In this document: piece after piece, positions 1 to 7,088 of the stretch
How positions within the stretch are numbered: the stretch's first letter is position 1
Layout of the letters: the number at the start of each line of letters is the position of its first letter
Source of the DNA: TMED27 sp964350695
Lineage (GTDB): Bacteria; Pseudomonadota; Alphaproteobacteria; Micavibrionales; Micavibrionaceae
Reading direction: 5' to 3'
Assembly: GCA_964350695.1 (NCBI GenBank)
Contig: CAYGKM010000006.1
Coordinates: 73,902 to 137,901, forward strand
DNA length: 64,000 nt
Notes under the pieces: model-generated
Database searches by the model: none
What the model was told of the DNA's origin: nothing
Seen by the model: only the letters and a program-made list of their open reading frames with translations
Made by a program: the position numbers and the translations under genes

Positions 1-247
1 CGCTGGTGGCCAAGGCAGAGGCCATAATATTGACAAGGTTATTGCCCAAAAGCAGCGCGCCGATCATGCGATCTTTATGTTCGCGAATTCTATTTACGAG
101 ACCTGCGCGCTCGTTGCCCTCTTTCTCGCGGTTATGCATCCGCACCTTGGAAGCCGCAGTGAGCGCGGTTTCGGAGCTTGAAAAAAACGCCGAGAGAAAC
201 AACAGAATAAAAATAGCAATTATAGGGAGGAGAATGCCGAAGACCAT
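1..247 (-). CDS. CNNM/CorC (HlyC-type) membrane protein, N-terminal part
   Basis: This is the N-terminal 82 residues of a protein that continues beyond the left edge. After the ATG at 247 comes a strongly hydrophobic first membrane segment, then FFSSSETALTAAS, a run of basic and acidic residues, and LLLGNNLVNI. These are the hallmarks of the CNNM transmembrane domain of the CorC/HlyC family, whose members are linked to magnesium or cobalt efflux. The start is supported by a purine-rich AAGGAAGGTAAAGGG stretch just upstream. The gene begins inside the 3' end of aroB (28-bp overlap), so the two are probably co-transcribed. The specific substrate cannot be read from this fragment. Confidence 0.85.
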   Translation of the reverse strand, partial: MVFGILLPIIAIFILLFLSAFFSSSETALTAASKVRMHNREKEGNERAGLVNRIREHKDRMIGALLLGNNLVNIMASALATS

Positions 248-1380
248 CGCCCTTTACCTTCCTTTTTCTCGCCGCCTAAAGATTCCTTCAGGACGCTGCG
301 GACAAATTTTTCAGATACATCGTTGCGAAGCAAGGCCTCGCCGATACCGTCGGCAACCACAAAAACCATTTTGCCGTCTTTGACTTTTTTATCGCGTTTC
401 ATAATTTCGATCAGATCGTCCACGCTTGTGCTGAGCGAATCTATGTAGGCGGCACGTGTTGGAAGGCCAACAGCTTCATAATGGCTGATGACGCGCAGAA
501 CGTCTTCGTCGCTGCATAGTTTCATTCTCAGCGAGAGGTTAAAGGCCATGACGGTTCCGATGGCTACGGCTTCGCCGTGAAGGAGGTCGCCGTTATATCC
601 TGCGGCGGCTTCCAAAGCGTGACCGAATGTGTGACCGAGATTTAGAAGCGCCCGCGCACCATGTTCACGTTCGTCGGCTTCCACCATTTCGGATTTGGCC
701 TTGCAGCTGACTTCGAGGATATAGGTCAGCGCTTCTTCGTCGAGATCAAGTACGCGCTGGTAATTTTGCTCAAGCCAGTTAAAGAACCCAGCATTGCGGA
801 TCAGGCCATATTTAACAACCTCGGCATATCCCGCAAGAAGCTCGCGCTTGGGCAGGGTTTTTAATGTTTCAAGATCGGCGATCACGGCTTGGGGCTGATA
901 GAAACTGCCGACAAGATTTTTGCCTTGTTTGGTGTTAATTCCGGTTTTACCGCCAACCGAGCTATCGACTTGCGAGAGCAGCGTAGTCGGGATTTGGATA
1001 TATTTTACGCCGCGCATGGCGATGGAAGCGCAAAAGCCCGTAAGGTCGCCAATCACTCCGCCGCCGACAGCCAAAACGAGAGAGTCGCGGTTTATACCAT
1101 TTTCGAGGAAAAAGGTGCTGACCTTTTCTACATATTCGAATGATTTTGTTTTTTCGCCCGCGGGCAGCGTGATCAGGTTTGTCTTCGCCCCGCCATCATC
1201 ACGCAGCAGCTTTTCGATGCGCTGCGCATAAGGCTCGACGTTTTTATCCGTGACAATAAATACACCGCGCCCGTGAAGGTCTTCAGGCATGAAATCATTG
1301 ATACGAAACAGCAGCGCCGATCCGATATAAATATCGTATGTGCGGGTATCAAGATCAATCGTGACTATGCGTGTGTCCAT
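220..1380 (-). CDS. aroB: 3-dehydroquinate synthase
   Basis: AroB converts DAHP to 3-dehydroquinate, the second step of the shikimate pathway, in the cytoplasm with NAD+ and a divalent metal. The NAD-binding motif GGGVIGD lies near residues 106-112, followed by the family block PTTLLSQVDSSVGGKTGIN. Likely metal ligands are E187 in GYAEVVKYG, H250 in LNLGHTFGH and H268 in LLHGEA. At 386 residues it is about 20 longer than usual, because of a basic, Gly/Lys/Ser-rich tail that overlaps the start of the CNNM gene. It lies 23 bp downstream of aroK on the same strand, a common alphaproteobacterial pairing. Identification is secure. Confidence 0.97.
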   Translation of the reverse strand: MDTRIVTIDLDTRTYDIYIGSALLFRINDFMPEDLHGRGVFIVTDKNVEPYAQRIEKLLRDDGGAKTNLITLPAGEKTKSFEYVEKVSTFFLENGINRDSLVLAVGGGVIGDLTGFCASIAMRGVKYIQIPTTLLSQVDSSVGGKTGINTKQGKNLVGSFYQPQAVIADLETLKTLPKRELLAGYAEVVKYGLIRNAGFFNWLEQNYQRVLDLDEEALTYILEVSCKAKSEMVEADEREHGARALLNLGHTFGHALEAAAGYNGDLLHGEAVAIGTVMAFNLSLRMKLCSDEDVLRVISHYEAVGLPTRAAYIDSLSTSVDDLIEIMKRDKKVKDGKMVFVVADGIGEALLRNDVSEKFVRSVLKESLGGEKKEGKGRWSSAFSSL

Positions 1381-1403
1381 GGGCTTCTTGTTCTATAGAT
1401 AAT

Positions 1404-1961
1404 TCATATTTCAGACAACGCTTTTATGATGTTTTGCGTGGCCTCGCCGGCGTTGCTCTTTGCGGACTTGATATGGATATCGGCCTGTTCATATTGCGGG
1501 CGGCGTTTTTTCAATATTTCTTTCAGCGTTTCTTTAGGCTTAGTCTTTTGAATCAGCGGTCTATCGCTGTCTTTTATCCTGTCCCAGATTTGATCTATAT
1601 CAACATCCAGCCAGACGCTGTGGGCGGCGTTTTTGATCGCGGTTCGGGTGATTTCATTTTCGAACGCCCCTCCTCCGCTTGCAATCACACATAAGGGCTG
1701 CGTTAATAAATCCGTGATGGTCGCGCTTTCAACCTCTCGGAATTTCGTTTCTCCGAATTTTTCAAATATGTCGGGAATGCGCATACCCGCTTTTTCTTCG
1801 ATAACTTTATCCACATCGTAAAACGGACAGTCCAAAATTTGCGCTAAAGCAAAGCCAATATGGGATTTGCCAGCACCCATCATACCGACAAGCACAATCG
1901 GCTTTTCGGTTTTTTGTAATAATTTTTGTATATCTTCTTGAAAAACATTGTCCTTTTCCAT
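1404..1961 (-). CDS. aroK: shikimate kinase
   Basis: AroK phosphorylates shikimate with ATP to give shikimate 3-phosphate. The P-loop GMMGAGKS is near the N-terminus. It is followed by FYDVDKVIEE (the DxD-type substrate and metal region), FGETKFREVE (shikimate-binding Arg), a Gly-rich ASGGGAF loop and a lid Arg in SDRPLIQ. I place the start at the ATG at 1961, giving 185 residues. An in-frame GTG at 1985 would add eight residues but has an AGGG only one base upstream, so neither start has a convincing ribosome binding site. It is cotranscribed with aroB and diverges from the small membrane gene at 2053. Confidence 0.93.
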   Translation of the reverse strand: MEKDNVFQEDIQKLLQKTEKPIVLVGMMGAGKSHIGFALAQILDCPFYDVDKVIEEKAGMRIPDIFEKFGETKFREVESATITDLLTQPLCVIASGGGAFENEITRTAIKNAAHSVWLDVDIDQIWDRIKDSDRPLIQKTKPKETLKEILKKRRPQYEQADIHIKSAKSNAGEATQNIIKALSEI

Positions 1962-2052
1962 TACATGACTATAAGTCCAAGACACACCCTGCGTAAAGAT
2001 AAGGCTTTGATCAAAAGCTGTTTTTAAGATTTAGCACTGAAAGGCCACCAGT

Positions 2053-2184
2053 ATGAAATTCCTGATGTATTTGCTTGTAACAATCCTATTCATAGGTTTT
2101 GTCGGGTTTATCGTCATTGGTTTATCACCCGTCGAAGTACAACAGACGCCTGTTATCAAGGATGTTTCTGATAAAATAGAATAA
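2053..2184 (+). CDS. 43-residue single-pass membrane protein, unknown function
   Basis: A short frame runs from the ATG at 2053 to the TAA at 2182-2184. It is preceded by GAAAGG eight bases upstream, a good ribosome binding site. The product has a short basic N-terminus (MKF), about 25 hydrophobic residues (LMYLLVTILFIGFVGFIVIG), and a polar acidic tail with VEVQQTPV. This is a typical small N-in membrane protein. It sits between divergent aroK and xerD. Small single-TM proteins do occur near these genes in other alphaproteobacteria as I recall, but I cannot name a family. The coding call rests on the binding site, the hydrophobic pattern and the placement. Confidence 0.6.
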   Translation: MKFLMYLLVTILFIGFVGFIVIGLSPVEVQQTPVIKDVSDKIE

Positions 2185-2260
2185 ATTATGGCAAAAAATG
2201 CACATTGTGTGTACTATTACCATAATTCACAAAAACTGCTTAAATAATTTATGAAAATGC

Positions 2261-2289
2261 TTGACACAAAGGGCTTCCGTAAATTATGT
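2261..2289 (+). promoter_or_regulatory. sigma-70-type promoter upstream of xerD
   Basis: TTGACA at 2261-2266 and TTATGT at 2284-2289 are separated by 17 bases in an AT-rich 260-bp gap (2185-2444) that holds no other gene. The -35 is a perfect consensus and the -10 is fair. A start near 2296 would give a leader of about 150 nt before xerD. Confidence 0.55.
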
Positions 2290-2444
2290 AATGCATAAGA
2301 CAAAAATAAGTGATTAAGCACTTTTAAGTTATAAATGTCGTAAAAACAGGGAATGAACCTTCGAAAACGGCTATTACGCTTTAAATTAAGTGTGGGGAAT
2401 GCTTTTTTAAAAAAGCACACAAAAAGAAAGAAGGAGAATACCAT

Positions 2445-3437
2445 ATGGCACGTCCAGGTCGCCCAGCAATGCCGAAGCCGGATCTACATCCGTATGTTGA
2501 TGCATTTTTAGATATGCTTACAACCGAGCGCGGTGCAGCAATGAATACTCGCCATGCCTATTGGAGAGATCTTGCAGATGTGAGCCTCTACCTTCGCAAA
2601 GAGCGTAACTCAGATGTCGATAAAGCGACACCTGATGACCTGAAAGCGTATTTGAAAAATTTAAGCGAGAAAACTCACGTTAAAGGCGAGCGTAGCGGCA
2701 AGATTGCTGTTCGCACCGTTGCCCGTCGTTTATCCGCTATGCGTCAGTTCTACCGCTTCCTGATTTCCGAAGGAAACCGTAGCGATGACCCGACAACAAC
2801 AATCGAAAGCCCGAAACAAACACGCACTTTGCCAAAAACTTTGAGCGAAGCGGAAGTTACGCAGCTTATCAAAACAGCCGGTGTTCGCGGCACGCCTGAA
2901 AGCGTTCGTTTGGTATGTTTGCTCGAAATGCTTTATGCAACCGGTCTTCGTGTGTCCGAGCTTGTCGGTTTGCCGATGTCTGCTTTGGCGGAAGATCAAC
3001 AATTCATCACGATTGCCGGTAAAGCCGGTCGTGAGCGTATGGTTCCTCTTTCCGACCCAGGTCAGAAAGCCCTTACTGATTATTTGAACGTGCGCAAGCG
3101 CTTCATAGGCGCAGAAGGTAAAGAAAATCAAGAGCAATGGGTTTTCCCATCACGCACATCCGATAGCGGTCACTTGACACGTCAGCGTTTCGCACAGTTG
3201 CTTAAAGACTTGGCGCGCGCTGCAGAAGTTGATGAAGACCGCGTATCTCCGCATGTTCTTCGCCACGCTTTTGCAACCCATCTTCTTTCACGCGGCGCCG
3301 ATTTGCGCAGCGTTCAAAAAATGCTGGGTCACGCAGATATTGCGACGACACAAATCTATACGCATATTGTTGGCGAGAACCTGAAAGAGACAGTGAAGGA
3401 TAAGCATCCTTTGTCGAAAAAATCAGGCTCTAAATAG
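2445..3437 (+). CDS. xerD: tyrosine recombinase XerD
   Basis: XerD with XerC resolves chromosome dimers at dif during division. The N-terminal SAM-like core-binding domain covers about residues 15-110 and the catalytic domain about 130-320. Catalytic residues are visible: R169 in ATGLRVSEL, K193 in AGKAGRER, H270 and R273 in HVLRHAFATH, H296 in MLGHADIATT and the nucleophile Y305 in TQIYTHI. The length of 330 is slightly above the usual 300, with a short N-terminal extension and a basic tail. The start ATG has AAGGAG eight bases upstream. XerC cannot be formally excluded, but the position beside aroK and accA favours XerD. Confidence 0.9.
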   Translation: MARPGRPAMPKPDLHPYVDAFLDMLTTERGAAMNTRHAYWRDLADVSLYLRKERNSDVDKATPDDLKAYLKNLSEKTHVKGERSGKIAVRTVARRLSAMRQFYRFLISEGNRSDDPTTTIESPKQTRTLPKTLSEAEVTQLIKTAGVRGTPESVRLVCLLEMLYATGLRVSELVGLPMSALAEDQQFITIAGKAGRERMVPLSDPGQKALTDYLNVRKRFIGAEGKENQEQWVFPSRTSDSGHLTRQRFAQLLKDLARAAEVDEDRVSPHVLRHAFATHLLSRGADLRSVQKMLGHADIATTQIYTHIVGENLKETVKDKHPLSKKSGSK

Positions 3438-3460
3438 TCAACACCCTTTAAAAGTTTATA

Positions 3461-3499
3461 ATCAGGCGGTACAGTTTCATTTGAATTGTATCGCCTGAT
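3461..3499 (+). terminator. hairpin between xerD and accA
   Basis: ATCAGGCGGTACA at 3461-3473 pairs with TGTATCGCCTGAT at 3487-3499, with one mismatch in 13 and a 13-nt loop. Only TTTG follows, without a T-tract, so it may be a weak terminator, a processing site or a leader element of accA (start 3552) rather than a classical terminator. Confidence 0.5.
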
Positions 3500-3551
3500 T
3501 TGCTATCAAACGGCGTTAACCCAATCCGACTCTTTAAGGCGACACCATATT

Positions 3552-4493
3552 ATGCTTGATTTCGAAAAGCCCATATTGGAACTGGAAGGCAAGATTTCCG
3601 AGCTTCGCAATGTCAGCAGCGACAGCGAAGTGAATATTGCCGATGAAGTCAAACGGATGCAGGTGAAGGCCGACAAGCTTTTGCAAAACGCCTATAGCAA
3701 GCTTACGCCTGCGCAGAAGGTTCAAGTGGCGCGCCACCCGCAGCGCCCGCATTTCAAAGATTACATTGAAGGGCTTGTTACAGACTTCACACCGCTTGCG
3801 GGGGACCGCAACTATGCGGAGGATCATGCCCTGCCCGGCGGCATTGGCCGTATTAAAGGTCAGGCTTGCGTCATTTTGGGTCAAGAAAAAGGCCATGACA
3901 CGCAAAGCCGCATTCATCACAATTTCGGCATGGCACGCCCTGAAGGGTATCGCAAGGCGCAGCGCCTGATGTCAATGGCAGCGCAGTTCCAGCTTCCGAT
4001 TATTACCCTTGTTGATACGGCGGGGGCATATCCCGGTATGGGCGCGGAAGAGCGCGGGCAGTCAGAGGCGATTGCGAAATCTATCGAGAAATGTTTGCGC
4101 GTGGATGTGCCGATTATTTCCGTGGTGATTGGCGAAGGCGGATCAGGCGGCGCGGTTGCAATCGCCGTTGCCGACCGTATTTATATGCTTGAGCATTCGA
4201 TTTATTCCGTGATCTCCCCTGAAGGGTGCGCCTCTATTTTATGGCGCAGCGGTGATTTTGCGGATGATGCCGCGACAGCGCTTAAGCTGACGGCGCAAGA
4301 CCTTAAGGAACTCAAACTTATTGACGGTATCATAGAAGAGCCGACGGGCGGCGCGCATCGCCACAAAAAAGAGACCATTGCCTCTGTCGGCAAGCAAATC
4401 GAAAAAGCGCTTCAGGAGCTATCCCCTTGGGATAATGCATCCATCATCAAAAAGCGCCGCGAGAAATTCCTCGCGTTTGGCCGCAACGTTTAA
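3552..4493 (+). CDS. accA: acetyl-CoA carboxylase carboxyltransferase subunit alpha
   Basis: AccA with AccD transfers the carboxyl group from carboxybiotin to acetyl-CoA, the first committed step of fatty acid synthesis. The N-terminus MLDFEKPILELEGKI is the family hallmark, so I start at ATG 3552. A longer frame beginning at a TTG inside the 3461-3499 hairpin is unlikely. The crotonase-like core shows LVDTAGAYPGMGAEERGQ and the oxyanion-forming GEGGSGGAVAIAVAD near the middle, then SVISPEGCASILWR. It has 313 residues against the usual 318. The Shine-Dalgarno (AAGG) is about 12 bases upstream, rather far. It converges with the RHH gene with a gap of 2 bp. Confidence 0.96.
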   Translation: MLDFEKPILELEGKISELRNVSSDSEVNIADEVKRMQVKADKLLQNAYSKLTPAQKVQVARHPQRPHFKDYIEGLVTDFTPLAGDRNYAEDHALPGGIGRIKGQACVILGQEKGHDTQSRIHHNFGMARPEGYRKAQRLMSMAAQFQLPIITLVDTAGAYPGMGAEERGQSEAIAKSIEKCLRVDVPIISVVIGEGGSGGAVAIAVADRIYMLEHSIYSVISPEGCASILWRSGDFADDAATALKLTAQDLKELKLIDGIIEEPTGGAHRHKKETIASVGKQIEKALQELSPWDNASIIKKRREKFLAFGRNV

Positions 4494-4495
4494 TC

Positions 4496-4942
4496 CTAAT
4501 ACGCTGCGATACCTTCATTTCCATTCGGTTTATGTGACACCGTACATACGTCACTTAAATTTGCCGCTTGCTTGCCTTTAAGGGGATTAAGGGGCGGTGA
4601 TATTTTTGCACGACGCTTCATGACTTCAAAACTGCCATGGCCCGCGCGCTTATGCCCCTCTTCCGTGGTTGCGGCACGAAAATAAAGCATCAAAAATACG
4701 CGGATGGCCGCTGTTAAAGATGTTTGAGAATGTTTGCGCAGGCTTATAAGGCTGCAAATATCATGGATGCTGCAATTTTCGCGATCTGATATTTCCTTTA
4801 GAGCCACCCACATTTCAGGCTCAAGGCGGACAGATGTCCTTCGTTTTAAAACAGTGATATTGCGGCTGATAAGCGTGCTTTTAGGCAGCGGATCGCATTT
4901 ATTTTCAAAGGTGTTATTTTTGGCATTGTTGTATATCCCCAT
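4496..4942 (-). CDS. ribbon-helix-helix (RHH_4-type) DNA-binding protein
   Basis: The middle of the protein reads RRTSVRLEPEMWVALKEIS, then a helix with CSIHDICSLIS and SLTAAIRVFLMLYFR. This is the pattern of the alphaproteobacterial ribbon-helix-helix family RHH_4, predicted to be a small dimeric DNA-binding regulator. I start at ATG 4942 (148 residues) because GGGAG lies seven bases upstream; a GTG at 4987 has no such site. The C-terminal 40 residues are basic and low in complexity and do not look like part of the fold. Target genes are not evident; its neighbours are accA (convergent) and bolA (same strand, upstream). Confidence 0.75.
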   Translation of the reverse strand: MGIYNNAKNNTFENKCDPLPKSTLISRNITVLKRRTSVRLEPEMWVALKEISDRENCSIHDICSLISLRKHSQTSLTAAIRVFLMLYFRAATTEEGHKRAGHGSFEVMKRRAKISPPLNPLKGKQAANLSDVCTVSHKPNGNEGIAAY

Positions 4943-5028
4943 CTTAAGTCTCCCATACTTAGTCAGATATCGGTTTTTAAACCACACTCATAAGTATATA
5001 CACGTACAACCTTGAGGTGTAAATAGGC

Positions 5029-5307
5029 TTACATTATTTCGCTTTCTTTTTCGGTAAGAAGTTTAAACGACAGCGCATGAAGACCAGACCTATAAACACC
5101 GCCTAAAGCCGTGTTTACAAGTCTTTGGCGCTCTACCCTCGACAACCCTTCGAATGAATTTGATACAACCATAAGTTTGTAATTCGTCTCGCCGCTGCCA
5201 TCATCGCCCGCATGGCCTGCGTGTTTATGGCTTTCATTTATGAGTTCATAATGAATAGGTGAGAAATCTTTTTCGATTATGTCCTTGATAGTTTGCGTTA
5301 TGCTCAT
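5029..5307 (-). CDS. BolA family protein
   Basis: A 92-residue protein with the BolA fold signature. An N-terminal helix and the HYELINESHKHAGH segment, with the conserved His cluster, are followed by GSGETNYKLMVVS, FEGLSRVERQRLV (substrate/RNA-like helix) and SGLHALSFKLLTEKE. BolA proteins pair with monothiol glutaredoxins and act in iron-sulfur handling or as regulators; which of these applies here cannot be read. AAGGAT lies seven bases before the ATG at 5307. The divergent neighbour is the J-domain/cobS/cobT operon; the arrangement bolA, dnaJ-like, cobS, cobT is common in alphaproteobacteria. Confidence 0.92.
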   Translation of the reverse strand: MSITQTIKDIIEKDFSPIHYELINESHKHAGHAGDDGSGETNYKLMVVSNSFEGLSRVERQRLVNTALGGVYRSGLHALSFKLLTEKESEIM

Positions 5308-5393
5308 AATTTATATCCTTCAGTATTAGCGCAAAACCTTATAATCCGTTATTATAGTAAGAGATAACATACTCAAGAATTAAAATAGATTTT

Positions 5394-6005
5394 ATGCCGG
5401 AAATTCATTTAAAACCCAATTCTGCGGAATATGCAGACGAAAAAACAACCGTCAAGCCGGGGCAATGCGAAATGCCCGGTTGCCCGCTTCATGGAGAGCA
5501 TAAAGCGCCCAAGCATCGCGGCTTGAACGAGTATTATCTTTTTTGTTTCGACCATGTGCGGGAATATAACAAAGCATGGAATTTCTTTGAGGGTATGAAC
5601 GATTCCGAAGTCGAGCAGCACACTATCAATGCCATGTACGGCGATCGCCCGACATGGAAATATGGTGTAAACGGCGATCCATATGAAGAGCTTTATAAAA
5701 AAGCGTGGCAGACCTTCAATTATTCCAGCGAAGACCCGACGCAGCACAAAAAGCAGTATGATCCCTCTACTGGTGATTTCAGCCAATATAGTCAAGAGCA
5801 TAAGGCGATGGCGGTTATGGGCTTAGAGCCACCAATCACATTGGAGGGTGTGAAAATGAAATATAAGGAGCTTGCGAAGAAGCACCATCCTGACCTGAAT
5901 GGCGGCTGCGCAAAATCGGAAGAGCTTCTCAAAGAGATCAATATGGCCTATACCATATTGAAACTCGCATATGAGCAATATTCAGTTTTAAAAGAAAGAC
6001 GGTAA
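5394..6005 (+). CDS. J-domain (DnaJ-like) protein
   Basis: A 203-residue protein with a J domain at the C-terminal end (about residues 140-203). The essential HPD tripeptide is in KKHHPDLNGG, preceded by the basic helix KMKYKELAKKH. J domains stimulate the ATPase of DnaK-type chaperones. The N-terminal part holds a possible zinc site: a pair of Cys in CEMPGCPLHGEH and a further Cys/His in LFCFDHV. It lacks the Gly/Phe and CxxCxGxG regions of DnaJ itself. The stop codon directly abuts the cobS ATG with no gap, indicating translational coupling. It may be a dedicated cofactor for the CobS/CobT complex; that is inference. Confidence 0.88.
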   Translation: MPEIHLKPNSAEYADEKTTVKPGQCEMPGCPLHGEHKAPKHRGLNEYYLFCFDHVREYNKAWNFFEGMNDSEVEQHTINAMYGDRPTWKYGVNGDPYEELYKKAWQTFNYSSEDPTQHKKQYDPSTGDFSQYSQEHKAMAVMGLEPPITLEGVKMKYKELAKKHHPDLNGGCAKSEELLKEINMAYTILKLAYEQYSVLKERR

Positions 6006-7079
6006 ATGGATTCCCTTGAAAGCCTAGAAAAAGAAAGAGACAACCTTGAAGAACAAGGCGGTCTGTCCTTTGACATCACAACGATCAAAGCCAAAGAGGG
6101 CAAATATTCCACCATCCCCAACACAAAGGTGAATGTGCGCGATGTTTTCGGGCTGGATATTGATTGGAAAGTTCCTGCGTTTTCGGAGGATAATTCGAAC
6201 GTTCCTGCGATAGATAAAACCTATCAGTTTGACCATGACACGACGCTGGCGATTTTGGCGGGGTTTGCACATAACCGCCGCGTGATGATTCAAGGATATC
6301 ACGGGACCGGTAAATCCACGCATATCGAACAAGTTGCGGCGCGGCTGAACTGGCCGTGCGTGCGGATTAACCTCGACAGCCACGTTTCCCGCGTAGATTT
6401 GATCGGCAAGGATGCGATTGTTTTGAAAGAAGGCAAGCAGATTACCGAATGGAAAGAAGGCCTCTTGCCGTGGTCTATCCAAAACCCTGTCGCGTTGGTG
6501 TTTGACGAATATGATGCGGGGCGGCCCGATGTGATGTTCGTTATTCAGCGGATATTGGAATCCGAGGGGCGTTTGACGCTGATCGACCAAAACCGCGTGA
6601 TCCGCCCTCACCCGGCCTTCCGTTTGTTCTCCACGTCCAACACTGTTGGGCTTGGCGATACGACCGGACTTTATCACGGCACGCAGCAGATTAACCAAGC
6701 GCAGATGGACAGATGGAACATTTGTGTGACGCTCAACTATCTTCCGCATGATGACGAGATGAATATTATGCTGGCGAAATTCGATGAGCTTCAAAATGAT
6801 GAAGGGCGTGATATGGTGGACAAAATGGTGCGCCTTGCCGATATGACGCGTAAAGGATTTGTAAATGGCGATCTTTCGACGCTCATGAGCCCGCGGACTG
6901 TTCTGGCGTGGATTGAAAACACGCTGATCTTTGATAATAACCGCGAACTCGCGTTTCAGCTTTCATTCCTGAATAAATGTGATGAAGCAGAGCGCGGGAT
7001 TATTGCGGAATATTACCAGCGCTGCTTTAATGTTGATCTTCCTGAAACAGCGATTCACAACGTGGCCGTGCCCGATTAA
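6006..7079 (+). CDS. cobS: CobS-type AAA+ ATPase (cobaltochelatase subunit)
   Basis: A MoxR-like AAA+ ATPase of 357 residues. Walker A is GYHGTGKS (about residues 97-104), Walker B is ALVFDEYD (about 163-170), and the sensor region is FRLFSTSNT. The sequence around FGLDIDWKVPAF and DSHVSRVDLIGKDAIVLK is typical of CobS. In cobalamin synthesis, CobS and CobT form the chaperone-like motor that drives cobalt insertion by CobN. No cobN or other cobalamin gene is present in this window, so the actual client is open. The ATG follows directly on the stop of the J-domain gene, and cobT starts 9 bp downstream. Confidence 0.93.
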   Translation: MDSLESLEKERDNLEEQGGLSFDITTIKAKEGKYSTIPNTKVNVRDVFGLDIDWKVPAFSEDNSNVPAIDKTYQFDHDTTLAILAGFAHNRRVMIQGYHGTGKSTHIEQVAARLNWPCVRINLDSHVSRVDLIGKDAIVLKEGKQITEWKEGLLPWSIQNPVALVFDEYDAGRPDVMFVIQRILESEGRLTLIDQNRVIRPHPAFRLFSTSNTVGLGDTTGLYHGTQQINQAQMDRWNICVTLNYLPHDDEMNIMLAKFDELQNDEGRDMVDKMVRLADMTRKGFVNGDLSTLMSPRTVLAWIENTLIFDNNRELAFQLSFLNKCDEAERGIIAEYYQRCFNVDLPETAIHNVAVPD

Positions 7080-7088
7080 GGCTCCTTT

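Noticed and set aside
3486..3551. N-terminal extension of AccA from a TTG
   Set aside because: It lies within the 3461-3499 hairpin, and the family N-terminus MLDFEKPILELE begins at 3552.
6024..6794. 256-residue open frame antisense to cobS
   Set aside because: Shadow of the conserved CobS coding region with no recognisable pattern.
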